Below, one piece after another: positions 1 through 7,158 of a stretch of 64,000 nucleotides of DNA. Every line of letters starts with the position of its first letter. Within the stretch, counting starts at the first letter, position 1. The notes beneath the pieces are model-generated. The model was not told the origin of the DNA, did no database searches, and saw only the letters and a program-made list of their open reading frames with translations. The position numbers were made by a program, and so were the translations under genes. Origin of the DNA: ZAX-1 sp046533095 (GTDB lineage: Bacteria; Bacillota; Clostridia; Lachnospirales; Lachnospiraceae); the NCBI GenBank assembly GCA_046533095.1, contig JAJQRA010000042.1, positions 25,419 through 89,418 of the forward strand, read 5' to 3'.

Positions 1-1
1 A

Positions 2-187
2 TTAGAGAAATTAGAAACCCAAATTGAGCGTGCCCAAGGAGCCTGTGTTAAAGTGAACCGCGCCGTTTATACAGGTGTTACGATAGGTATCGATGATATA
101 AAGATACCAGTAAAAGAAAGGCAGCTGAATGTGGAATTTGTGAAAAATATGGATAAAATACATATAATGAAGCCGATAGCAAGCTAA
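2..187 (+). CDS. FapA/DUF342-family protein, C-terminal fragment
   Basis: The open frame enters from the left edge and ends at TAA 185-187, leaving about 61 residues. It begins in a coiled-coil-like stretch (EKLETQIERAQGACVKV) followed by VYTGVTIGIDD, which resembles the end of the beta-helical region of DUF342 (FapA) proteins, where V.PGV.I.IG-type repeats are usual. The last residues are HIMKPIAS. FapA-like proteins are cytoplasmic polymer-binding proteins of uncertain function. The start and most of the gene lie outside the window, so the family call rests on the tail only. A hairpin follows at 241-305. Confidence 0.55.
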   Translation, partial: LEKLETQIERAQGACVKVNRAVYTGVTIGIDDIKIPVKERQLNVEFVKNMDKIHIMKPIAS

Positions 188-240
188 TGTCGAACTTTGC
201 GATGAAAATGTGAGGTTCGTAAAGAAATGTACTTGCATAA

Positions 241-305
241 AATCACGACTATATTATAATGAGAAAGGGAACTTTTTTCAGTTATAATATAATCGTGATT
301 TTTGT
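241..305 (+). terminator. Long inverted repeat between DUF342 gene and folC
   Basis: AATCACGA (241-248) pairs with TCGTGATT (293-300). The next bases, ctatattataat and gttataatataa, extend the stem with one or two mismatches, and TTTTTGT follows. It suits a terminator for the upstream gene. It ends only about 10 bp before the folC ribosome binding site, so an effect on folC expression is possible. Confidence 0.65.
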
Positions 306-320
306 ATGGGGTGAGGACTT

Positions 321-1658
321 TTGGATTATGAAGAAATAGTGGATTATATTTTGAAACTTCCTAAATTTACAAAGAAAAATGGCTTAGAGCATACATGCAC
401 CTTATTAGAACGCCTGGGAAATCCGCAGGAAGATTTTTTCGTCGTACATGTCGCAGGAAGCAATGGAAAAGGAAGTGTATGCGCGTTTATCCATAGTGTT
501 TTTTTGGAGGCGGGTTATTCTGTGGGGCTATTTACATCTCCACATCTAGTGGATATACGAGAGCGATTTTTAATAGATGGCAAATACTGTAGTAAGGGGC
601 AGTTTGTAAAAGCATGGGAACTTGTACAAGGCACAGTGGAGGAAATGCTGGCGGAACATTATGCACACCCAACCTTTTTTGAAGTTCTATTTGCGATGGC
701 AATGATCATGTTTTCAAAAGCAAACGTAGCATATGCAGTTTTAGAAACAGGGCTTGGTGGCAGACTGGATGCCACAAATACGGTGAAACATCCAGACATG
801 AGCGTTATTACCTCCATAAGTTTAGAGCATACGGAACAATTAGGGGATACCGTAGAGAAGATAGCGGCAGAGAAAGCTGGCATTATAAAGCAGGGGGTTC
901 CGGTCGTTTTTGATGGAGCTTTGCAGACGGTGGCAAATGTGATACGCGGCTATGCAAATAGTGTGCAGGCACCGGTAATAGAAGTGAAGCCAATGGATAT
1001 TAATATTTTATTAAACGATGGGAAAAAGATTGATTTTTGTTTTAGGACTGGCTATGATATTACAAACGGGACAACCTCATCTATCGAATCCTGCTTTGGT
1101 ACTACAAGGGTACAGATCCCATTCGGGGCAGAATATCAAGTGCAGAATGCAGCCGTGGCACTTGCGGCAATCTTGTATTTGCAAAATAAAGCCGGATTTT
1201 CGAAAGAAGAAATCGTAAAAGGGTTTTTACATGTGAAATGGGACGGCAGGATGCAAGAGGTATTGCCTGAAGTCTACTTTGATGGTTGTCACAATACGGC
1301 GGGCATCAAAGCTTTTTTAAAAGAGGCAAAGCGGATGGTGAATCAACCGGCAGTTTTATTATTTTCTATGGCTATGGAAAAAAATTACAAAGAGTCTATT
1401 CAGATGATATGCAGTCTAAACTTATGGAAAGATATCATTGTAACAGCCATACCAAATGTACGCGGTGTAAAAGCACAGGAGCTAGAACGTATATTTGCAG
1501 AGGAATGTGGCAAAACAAGGAGGGTCCATTGTATCGAAGAGGTCGCTAAAGCATATGAAACAGCACTGGAACTAAAACAAGCGGGGCAGCATTTATTTTG
1601 CATCGGTTCACTCTATTTGATTGGTGAATTAAAGAGGATACAGGACAAAAGGAGATAA
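321..1658 (+). CDS. folC: Folylpolyglutamate synthase / dihydrofolate synthase
   Basis: FolC is a cytoplasmic enzyme that adds glutamate to folates with ATP and, in bifunctional members, to dihydropteroate. The 445-residue frame has the family P-loop GSNGKGS at about residues 46-52, the segment LEHTEQLGDT followed by EKAGIIK, and DGCHNTAGI near residue 321 (commonly DGAHN). The start is TTG at 321, chosen because GGGGTGAGG lies 6 bases upstream and no better ATG aligns with the P-loop. Length matches the family. It is followed by a tiny gene and a TPR gene in the same direction, probably co-transcribed. Confidence 0.95.
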   Translation: MDYEEIVDYILKLPKFTKKNGLEHTCTLLERLGNPQEDFFVVHVAGSNGKGSVCAFIHSVFLEAGYSVGLFTSPHLVDIRERFLIDGKYCSKGQFVKAWELVQGTVEEMLAEHYAHPTFFEVLFAMAMIMFSKANVAYAVLETGLGGRLDATNTVKHPDMSVITSISLEHTEQLGDTVEKIAAEKAGIIKQGVPVVFDGALQTVANVIRGYANSVQAPVIEVKPMDINILLNDGKKIDFCFRTGYDITNGTTSSIESCFGTTRVQIPFGAEYQVQNAAVALAAILYLQNKAGFSKEEIVKGFLHVKWDGRMQEVLPEVYFDGCHNTAGIKAFLKEAKRMVNQPAVLLFSMAMEKNYKESIQMICSLNLWKDIIVTAIPNVRGVKAQELERIFAEECGKTRRVHCIEEVAKAYETALELKQAGQHLFCIGSLYLIGELKRIQDKRR

Positions 1659-1710
1659 CCTATGTAGATTTGACTGATGGTATATGATGATAGACCGCAA
1701 ATAGGAACGC

Positions 1711-1726
1711 ATCCGCTAAGGCGGAT
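1711..1726 (+). repeat. ATCCGC-TAAG-GCGGAT hairpin before a small gene
   Basis: A perfect six-base stem with loop TAAG lies directly upstream of the ribosome binding site of the 44-residue gene at 1742. A related hairpin, CCGC-TAAG-GCGG (1914-1925), sits in the same position before the TPR gene at 1943. The pair may affect translation or mRNA stability; this is inference from position only. Confidence 0.4.
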
Positions 1727-1741
1727 AGATAGGAGTCTGGT

Positions 1742-1876
1742 ATGATTGATTTTGAAGAGGAGTTAAAGAAATTTCAGCCTAGCCTTGAGATAGAAGAGGC
1801 AGAAGAAGCTATCTATAATCACGATTTAACGGATATGGTAGATATTTTACAAGAAATGTTAAAAGAAACAAAATAA
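1742..1876 (+). CDS. Small acidic hypothetical protein (44 aa)
   Basis: ATG 1742 follows AGGAG by about six bases. The product begins MIDFEEELKKFQPSLEIEEA and ends DILQEMLKETK. It is strongly acidic, predicted helical, and has no signal or membrane segment. It lies between folC and the TPR gene, with a short hairpin ahead of its ribosome binding site. I do not recognise a family. The good ribosome binding site, codon use like its neighbours and operon-like position support it being real. Confidence 0.55.
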   Translation: MIDFEEELKKFQPSLEIEEAEEAIYNHDLTDMVDILQEMLKETK

Positions 1877-1942
1877 GAAATGTTGTGAATTGCGGTAGTC
1901 ATGATTAGAATGTCCGCTAAGGCGGGTTATGGGAGTTAGCGT

Positions 1943-3319
1943 ATGAAATGTTATAGATGCCAGACAGTTTTGGCGAAAGAGGAATATTGTCCTACATGCC
2001 AAGCTGATGTTCATGTATACAAAAGGATTATCTATTTGTCTAATATGTATTATAATGAAGGCTTAGAAAAGGCACATGTACGGGATTTGTCAGGTGCAGC
2101 CGTTGCTTTACGGAAAAGTTTGAAATACGATAAAATGAATATTTTGGCAAGAAACCTTTTGGGGCTTATTTACTTTGAAATGGGTGAAACGGTAAGTGCC
2201 TTGAGTGAATGGGTGATAAGCCGTAATTTAAAGCCGGAAAGCAACAGTGCCGAGCAATATCTTAGCATTGTGCAATCCGGTCAAAGTAAGCTAGATGTCA
2301 TCAACCAGACGATTAGAAAATACAACCAAGCATTGGCTTACTGCAAGCAAGACAGCAAGGATTTAGCTGCTTTGCAGCTGAAAAAAGTCTTGTCTTTAAA
2401 TCCCAACTTAATCAAAGGGCATCAATTGCTGGCGTTATTGTATATGGAAGAAGGGAAAGGGGATCTTGCAAAAAAATCACTCATGAATGCAATGAAAATT
2501 GATCGGAACAACACGACAACGCTACGTTATTTACAGGTACTGGACGAAGATTTTGTAAACGGCGCCCCACCTAGAAAAGGAACTCGTAAGGGAAAAGAAG
2601 CACCTGTTTCCTACCGAAGCGGAAATGACACGATTATCCGCCCTACAAATTTTAAAGACTATTCAGCCGTAACAACGATTTTAAATATTGCAATTGGTGC
2701 TGTTTTAGGAATTTTAATAACATGGTTTTTGATTGTTCCAAATGTAAAGCAGAAAGCAAAGAGTGAAGCAAATAAGGCAATTCTTGAAGCGAGTGATGCA
2801 ATTGCAACTAAAAATCAATCGATGAAAACGTTAGAGGATGAAATCACGGCATTGCAGAATCAAATTGCAGAGCTTGAGACGAATTTAAGTACCAGCGAAC
2901 GAATCATAGATACGTATGAGAAATTGCTTATAGCTTGTGATGCACTTGCACGCGGAGATGTCCAAGGAGCAGGTGATGGGCTTGAACTTGTAACGCCCGA
3001 TGATTTGCGGGAGCCTGCAAGAGCCATTTATGATTCTATTAATACACAGGCAAGCGCCCAGTATATGGAAACGGTATATGCAGAAGGCAACGATGCGTAT
3101 AGACGTCAAGATTTTCCAGTGGCAGTCGAGAAGCTTGCTAGGGTAGTGGAGATAGATGAGGGCTATCATAATGGGGATGCAATTTACTATTTGGGGCAGT
3201 CTTACCGAAAACTCGAGGATTATGAGAATGCAAGGCTTTGCTATGAAAAAGTAGCTGCATTGTTTCCAGGGACGGAAAAAGCTAGGAATTCCGGCAATTA
3301 TTTAGAAAGTATGCAGTAA
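1943..3319 (+). CDS. Zinc-ribbon TPR membrane protein
   Basis: A 458-residue protein. The N-terminus has a zinc-ribbon-like pair of CxxC motifs (CYRC and CPTC, residues 3-18), then TPR-like helices to about residue 210. One membrane segment follows near residues 245-268 (IAIGAVLGILITWFLIV), then a coiled coil (about 270-325) and a second TPR-like block to the end (AIYYLGQSYRKLEDYENARL). TPR proteins act as scaffolds for protein partners; the substrate or partner here is unknown. The layout predicts an anchored protein with TPR domains on both sides of a bilayer segment. It precedes the sporulation operon but is separated from it by about 310 bp of repeats. Confidence 0.8.
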   Translation: MKCYRCQTVLAKEEYCPTCQADVHVYKRIIYLSNMYYNEGLEKAHVRDLSGAAVALRKSLKYDKMNILARNLLGLIYFEMGETVSALSEWVISRNLKPESNSAEQYLSIVQSGQSKLDVINQTIRKYNQALAYCKQDSKDLAALQLKKVLSLNPNLIKGHQLLALLYMEEGKGDLAKKSLMNAMKIDRNNTTTLRYLQVLDEDFVNGAPPRKGTRKGKEAPVSYRSGNDTIIRPTNFKDYSAVTTILNIAIGAVLGILITWFLIVPNVKQKAKSEANKAILEASDAIATKNQSMKTLEDEITALQNQIAELETNLSTSERIIDTYEKLLIACDALARGDVQGAGDGLELVTPDDLREPARAIYDSINTQASAQYMETVYAEGNDAYRRQDFPVAVEKLARVVEIDEGYHNGDAIYYLGQSYRKLEDYENARLCYEKVAALFPGTEKARNSGNYLESMQ

Positions 3320-3380
3320 AACAAGAAATGTCAAATGATAAATGTAAGTTGCCGCAAACAAGAAATGTCAAATGATAAAT
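3319..3380 (+). repeat. 25-bp direct repeat after the TPR gene
   Basis: The same 25 bases (core acaagaaatgtcaaatgata) occur at 3319-3343 and 3356-3380, a 37-bp period, starting at the stop codon of the TPR gene. No ORF is evident in it. It looks like a local tandem duplication in the intergenic region before spoIIA. Confidence 0.75.
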
Positions 3381-3384
3381 AGGA

Positions 3385-3547
3385 GTTGTTGTAAAATCAA
3401 CATAAATTTCTAATTAGAATCCAGATAATGGAATTTTTGTGTTACATTCACAGCCAGCGGTGAATAGTTGCCATCTTAGCTGTGAGCGTTACTAGCTAGA
3501 TTCCAATCGGCCAACTATGTTTAGAAATGGGTAGATTTTGCAACGAC
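3385..3547. mobile_element. MITE-like element (TIR GTYGTTGYAAAATC)
   Basis: The left end gttgttgtaaaatc (3385-3398) matches the reverse complement of the right end gattttgcaacgac (3534-3547) at 12 of 14 positions. The 163-bp interior has no coding potential but can fold: CACAGC 3449-3454 with GCTGTG 3479-3484, interleaved with ATAGTTG 3464-3470 and CAACTAT 3512-3518. Two other intervals (3942-4054 and 14054-14191) have related ends. It occupies the spoIIA upstream region. I see no clear target-site duplication, so a conserved structured leader is an alternative. Confidence 0.4.
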
Positions 3548-3630
3548 TATTTTTAATTCAAAAGAAAGTGATTCTGACAAGTCAGAATTTATTTCAATAA
3601 AAAAATAACGCAGGAGGGAATCACATTAGC

Positions 3631-3936
3631 ATGGATTATAAATATGAACAGGAAAAAGGGAGTTTGACGGTATGTATGCCAAGGGAATTAGACCATCATC
3701 AAGCGAATATGTTAAAAGTGCAGATAGATGATTTATTGTCTTCGTCTAATGCCCAGACTTTGATTATGGATTTTAAAGATACCGCTTTTATGGACAGTTC
3801 CGGCATAGGGGTAATTTTGGGAAGATATAAAAGTATGCATTATAGATCTGGGAAACTAGTGGCGGTTCATCTAAGCGACCAAGTGGATAAGATTTTCAAA
3901 ATGTCAGGGCTTCATAAAATTGTTGAGATTTTATAA
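3631..3936 (+). CDS. spoIIAA: Anti-sigma F factor antagonist SpoIIAA
   Basis: This 101-residue STAS-domain protein releases sigma-F by binding SpoIIAB in the forespore. It is inactivated by SpoIIAB phosphorylation and reactivated by SpoIIE. The phosphorylation loop MDSSGIGVILGRYK (Ser 56/57) is intact. GGAGGG lies before ATG 3631. A perfect hairpin, ATTCTGAC-aa-GTCAGAAT (3571-3588), sits about 40 bp upstream. spoIIAB and sigF follow on the same strand, as in other spore formers. An unusual 147-bp gap separates it from spoIIAB and is largely filled by a MITE-like element. Confidence 0.95.
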   Translation: MDYKYEQEKGSLTVCMPRELDHHQANMLKVQIDDLLSSSNAQTLIMDFKDTAFMDSSGIGVILGRYKSMHYRSGKLVAVHLSDQVDKIFKMSGLHKIVEIL

Positions 3937-3941
3937 GGAAT

Positions 3942-4054
3942 GGCGGTTGCATCATGCATTTATTTTTTACGGATACACTATATATGAAAACCACAATAAT
4001 ATAGTTTGTATATCTGATATCCAAGGAAGGTTTGTATCGCATTTTGCAACAGCC
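3942..4054. mobile_element. MITE-like element between spoIIAA and spoIIAB
   Basis: The left end ggcggttgcatcatgc (3942-3957) and the reverse complement of the right end, ggctgttgcaaaatgc (4039-4054), match at 13 of 16 positions. The 113-bp interior is A/T-rich and non-coding. The right terminus resembles the ends of the elements at 3385 and 14054 (consensus about GRYTGTTGCAAAATC). It lies inside the spoIIA operon, where the two genes are usually close together. No target duplication is obvious. Confidence 0.4.
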
Positions 4055-4083
4055 CCGTGGCAAATATAAGGAGGATAGTAAAC

Positions 4084-4536
4084 ATGGAAGGGTTAAAAAA
4101 TGAAATGAAGCTGGAGTTTACCTCCCGGTCGTCAAATGAAGGATTTGCCAGAGTGGCAGTGGGGGCATTTGTGGCAGAATTAGATCCTACGGTAGATGAA
4201 CTGGCAGATATTAAAACAGCAGTGTCTGAAGCGGTTACAAATTCAATTATCCATGGCTATAATTTAAAAGACGGGCTTATTGTTATCACATGTTGCGTAC
4301 AAGGGCAGGAAGTAGAGATTTCAGTGATGGATGCAGGGCAGGGAATCACAGATATTAAGAAAGCAAGAGAGCCACTCTATACGACGCGCCCCGAACTGGA
4401 ACGTTCCGGTATGGGATTTGCTTTTATGGAGGCATTCATGGACGAAGTAGCCGTAGAGTCCCATGTGAACGTAGGCACAACAGTAACCATGAGGAAGACA
4501 ATTGGTAGAGGTTCGTGGAAACAAAAATGCTTATAA
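4084..4536 (+). CDS. spoIIAB: Anti-sigma F factor / serine kinase SpoIIAB
   Basis: SpoIIAB (150 aa from this start) is a GHKL-fold kinase that binds sigma-F and phosphorylates SpoIIAA. The ATP-binding N box EAVTNSIIHGY (Asn about 53), DAGQGI and GMGFAFM are present. I chose ATG 4084 over the upstream frame extension to 4057 because AAGGAGG (4068-4074) is well spaced for it and MEGLKNEMKLEF matches family N-termini. It is co-directional with spoIIAA and sigF. Length is normal. Confidence 0.95.
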   Translation: MEGLKNEMKLEFTSRSSNEGFARVAVGAFVAELDPTVDELADIKTAVSEAVTNSIIHGYNLKDGLIVITCCVQGQEVEISVMDAGQGITDIKKAREPLYTTRPELERSGMGFAFMEAFMDEVAVESHVNVGTTVTMRKTIGRGSWKQKCL

Positions 4537-4597
4537 TCTGAAATTTAATATCCCCTAAAAATGGATAAATGGAAGTTATAGAGGGAAAGGCTGAAAC

Positions 4598-5314
4598 ATG
4601 GATCGAACCATCACTTTAATTGAACAATCACACCAAGGGGATAAAAGCGCAAGGGACAAGCTGGTACAAAGTAATCTGGGTCTGGTATGGAGCATCGTCA
4701 GAAGATTTGACAACAGAGGCGCCGAGCTAGAGGATCTGTTCCAGATTGGGAGCATTGGATTGATGAAAGCAATTGATAAATTTGATACGACCTTTGAGGT
4801 ACGTTTTTCCACTTATGCCGTACCCATGATTACCGGTGAGATAAAACGTTTTTTGCGAGACGATGGAATGATTAAGGTAAGCAGAAGCTTAAAGGAAAAT
4901 GCGGCAAAAATAAAAGGGACAGAAAGCCGTTTGCAAAAAGAGCGGTGTAGAGATATTACATTGCAGGAACTATCAGACGAAACCGGTTTATCAAGGGAAG
5001 AAATTGTAATGGCATTAGAAGCAAATATTGAAGTGGAATCCATTTACAAAACAGTCTATCAATCGGAGGGCAACGAAATTTGCTTGATCGATCGGCTTCA
5101 GGAAAAAAAGGACAGCAATGAACGCTTGCTAAACACCATGCTTTTAGAACAACTAATGGAGGACTTAAATGAAGTGGAACGGCAGTTAATCAGCCTGCGC
5201 TATTTCAAAGATAAGACACAAATGGAGGTAGCAAAATATCTTGGTATCAGCCAAGTGCAAGTGAGCCGACTGGAAAAAAAAATATTGTTGCGCCTGCGCC
5301 AACATGTTGTTTGA
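4598..5314 (+). CDS. sigF: RNA polymerase sigma-F factor
   Basis: This 238-residue sigma-70-family factor drives early forespore transcription. Region 2 is clear (LEDLFQIGSIGLMKAIDKFD, about residues 47-66), and region 4 ends with the helix-turn-helix TQMEVAKYLGISQVQVSRLE near the C-terminus. It is the third gene of the spoIIA operon, about 60 bp after spoIIAB, with GAGGGAAAGG before ATG 4598. Its stop lies nine bases before a 57-bp repeat cluster that belongs to the convergent thyA gene. Confidence 0.96.
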   Translation: MDRTITLIEQSHQGDKSARDKLVQSNLGLVWSIVRRFDNRGAELEDLFQIGSIGLMKAIDKFDTTFEVRFSTYAVPMITGEIKRFLRDDGMIKVSRSLKENAAKIKGTESRLQKERCRDITLQELSDETGLSREEIVMALEANIEVESIYKTVYQSEGNEICLIDRLQEKKDSNERLLNTMLLEQLMEDLNEVERQLISLRYFKDKTQMEVAKYLGISQVQVSRLEKKILLRLRQHVV

Positions 5315-5322
5315 ACATAGTT

Positions 5323-5483
5323 GCCATTACACTGCGATCGGGATATTCTTTATTTGTGGACCTGTTTTGAAAGGAAGAGGCCATTACACCGCGATCGGGA
5401 TATTCTTTATCTGTGGACCTGTTTTGAAAGGAAGAGGCCATTACACCGCGATCGGGATATTCTTTATCTGTGGACCTGTTTTA
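5323..5483. repeat. Tandem triplication (57 bp) of the 3' end of thyA
   Basis: Copies start at 5323, 5380 and 5437. The third is partial (47 bp) and is the true end of thyA, coding on the minus strand for TGPQIKNIPIAV plus stop. Copies 1 and 2 repeat that coding tail and stop codon downstream of the gene, linked by gaaaggaagag. Copy 1 differs from copy 2 by two C/T changes; copies 2 and 3 are identical over the shared part. The 57-bp unit is a multiple of three. An apparent plus-strand repetitive ORF (5304-5486) is a by-product. Confidence 0.85.
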
Positions 5484-6289
5484 TAATGAAGAAGTGCTAC
5501 ATCCTCCATGGTAAATGCATAAAAATCTTTTATGTTCGGATTTAACACAAATTCTGGTGCCGGATGGGTCTCCCTTTTTATTAATTCCTCAATGAGGGGG
5601 ATATGCCTGTCATAAATATGTGCATCGGCAATCACATGTACTAATTCACCGACTTGCATGCCACAGGTTTGCGCTAGCATGTGGACAAGTACGGCATATT
5701 GGCATACATTCCAATTGTTTGCGGTCAATATATCTTGAGAGCGTTGATTTAGGATAGCATTAAGGGTAAGCTTTTCATGCCCTTTTTGTTGTGTAACGTT
5801 AAACGTCATACTATAGGCACAGGGATATAGATTCATTTCATGTAAATCTTGATGCACATAAATATTTGTCATGATTCGGCGGCTAAATGGATGATGTTTC
5901 AAATCATAGATGACCCGGTCAACTTGATCCATGCAGCCTTCTTTGTATTGATGCTTCACACGTAGCTGATAGCCATAGGCCTTGCCGATAGAGCCGTCCT
6001 CATCTGCCCACTCGTCCCAGACATGGCTATTCAAGTCGTGGATATTGTTTGATTTCTTCTGCCAAATCCAAAGCATTTCATCGGTACAGCTCTTAATTGC
6101 CGTTTTCCTTAATGTAATGGCGGGGAATTCTTTGGATAAATCATAGCGATTGACGATTCCAAATTGCTTGATCGTAAAAGCACTTGATCCGTCTTCCCAT
6201 TTTGGACGAACCTTTTCCCCCTCTGTACTGATCCCATTTTTTAAAATAGTATTGCACATATCTATAAATATATTGTCTGCAAGACTCAT
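5441..6289 (-). CDS. thyA: Thymidylate synthase
   Basis: ThyA methylates dUMP to dTMP using methylene-tetrahydrofolate, in the cytoplasm. The 282-residue protein has RRIM (about 137-140), the catalytic-cysteine region NLYPCAYSM (Cys about 157), NQRSQD (181-186), and DAHIYDRH (222-229). The usual PPCH becomes YPCAY and the usual LGxPFN becomes TANNWN, so this is a divergent ThyA branch. The C-terminus PIAV fits the family end, which closes over the active site. The start follows AAAGGAG. The gene converges on sigF, and its last 47 bases are duplicated twice downstream (5323-5436). folC lies 4 kb away in the same pathway area. Confidence 0.9.
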   Translation of the reverse strand: MSLADNIFIDMCNTILKNGISTEGEKVRPKWEDGSSAFTIKQFGIVNRYDLSKEFPAITLRKTAIKSCTDEMLWIWQKKSNNIHDLNSHVWDEWADEDGSIGKAYGYQLRVKHQYKEGCMDQVDRVIYDLKHHPFSRRIMTNIYVHQDLHEMNLYPCAYSMTFNVTQQKGHEKLTLNAILNQRSQDILTANNWNVCQYAVLVHMLAQTCGMQVGELVHVIADAHIYDRHIPLIEELIKRETHPAPEFVLNPNIKDFYAFTMEDVALLHYKTGPQIKNIPIAV

Positions 6290-6310
6290 CGCTAAACTCC
6301 TTTGAACACC

Positions 6311-6436
6311 GGTGTAAAGTTCACTATGTTCACATTATACCATGATTATTCCATAATCATAATAGCCCGCCGGGGGATGCACACTTCGCTTCGCTCGGTG
6401 CAGGTATAAAGTTCACTATGTTCACATTATACCATG
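6311..6436 (-). promoter_or_regulatory. Duplicated 34-bp promoter/operator block upstream of thyA
   Basis: Nearly identical blocks at 6311-6344 and 6403-6436 (one mismatch) each contain, on the minus strand, TATAAT directly followed by GTGAAC-ATA-GTGAAC. The copy nearer thyA puts the -10 about 45 bp before the start codon. Between them lie a perfect palindrome, ATGATTAT-tcc-ATAATCAT (6342-6360), and a G/C-rich segment with a TGCAC...GTGCA stem. This suggests tandem or duplicated control sites for thyA. Neither copy has a convincing -35. Confidence 0.5.
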
Positions 6437-6544
6437 TGCCCAGTAGAAAGGAAAGTGTAGACAAATAAATTTGTTGAGAAAAAAGAAAATGGAATAATTT
6501 TATTTTTTTTAGCAAAATCCATAAAAATGGTGTATAATAAATGA

Positions 6545-6665
6545 CAGAAATGAATAGCGTAGCCCATCGGGATATTTAGCGAGCTTCTATCGAGCTTAGT
6601 GGCTGTGGTGACTAAACTCGAACCGAATGCCTGTGGCTGATGTTTTGTGTAGCAAAATCCCGAGA
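6545..6665 (+). ncRNA. Structured leader / small RNA candidate
   Basis: A -10-like TATAAT (6533-6538) precedes a region that folds as a three-way junction: CGGGAT 6568-6573 with ATCCCG 6657-6662, CGAG-c-TTAGT 6591-6600 with ACTAA-a-CTCG 6611-6620, and TTTTG-TGTAG-CAAAA 6643-6657. It ends about 15 bases before the ribosome binding site of the 81-residue membrane protein. A related hairpin with loop GTGTAG and flank TCCGAGAAT occurs at 13536-13560 before another small membrane protein. No known riboswitch class is recognised. Confidence 0.35.
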
Positions 6666-6695
6666 ATTACTTTAATAGAACAAGGAGAATGTACG

Positions 6696-6941
6696 ATGAG
6701 TCAAGAGAAAGTAGATCGCTATAAAAAACAAAAGGCGAATCGCAAAGAAATTATAAAAAAGGAAAAAAGGAATAAAATAATTGCAAAAGTTGTAGGAAGT
6801 GTTGTTTGTTTGTCTATTGTCGGCTGGCTAGGCTGGTCCTTATATGGCACGATTTCAGCGAAGAATCCGATAGCCGCAACAGAAGTTAATTTGGACGCGA
6901 TTTCAGACTATTTTAATAGCGTAGCTGAGGCGGAGGAATAG
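6696..6941 (+). CDS. Small single-pass membrane protein (81 aa)
   Basis: ATG 6696 is preceded by AAGGAGA; a longer frame to 6627 lacks a ribosome binding site and runs into the leader. The product has a very basic N-terminus (KKQKANRKEIIKKEKRNK), one membrane helix at about residues 29-50 (VVGSVVCLSIVGWLGWSLYG) and a short acidic tail (SVAEAEE). By the positive-inside rule the N-terminus is cytoplasmic. No family is recognised. The design resembles the 84-residue protein at 13723. It converges on the gene ending at 7159. Confidence 0.6.
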   Translation: MSQEKVDRYKKQKANRKEIIKKEKRNKIIAKVVGSVVCLSIVGWLGWSLYGTISAKNPIAATEVNLDAISDYFNSVAEAEE

Positions 6942-6991
6942 GAAAAATAGTAACGGGAAAGAAAAAGTTTGATATATTTTGAGTTTAGTGA

Positions 6992-7076
6992 CGGTACTTG
7001 AAAGGTAGCACACAAGACATGTATCTTGTGTGCAATACCTAATACACCCTGTTGCCTGGTTCTTTTCCTAGTACCG
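6992..7076. ncRNA. Strong nested stem structure between convergent genes
   Basis: CGGTACT (6992-6998) pairs with AGTACCG (7070-7076). Inside, AGGTA (7003-7007) plus GCACACAAGA (7008-7017) pairs with TCTTGTGTGC (7024-7033) and TACCT (7036-7040), with only a two-base bulge. No T-run follows on either strand, so it is not a simple terminator. It lies in a 217-bp gap between convergent genes that otherwise shows nothing. A small RNA or processing site is possible. Confidence 0.35.
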
Positions 7077-7158
7077 CAACAAAGTGGTCCACACACGATG
7101 CTTTTTCGCTAAGGGGAATTTACTGCACAAAAACCAAGAGAAGCAACAAAATGATCCA

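Noticed and set aside
5304..5486. Plus-strand ORF with three identical peptide repeats
   Set aside because: It is the reverse reading of the thyA tail repeats; no ribosome binding site and the 57-bp unit explains it.
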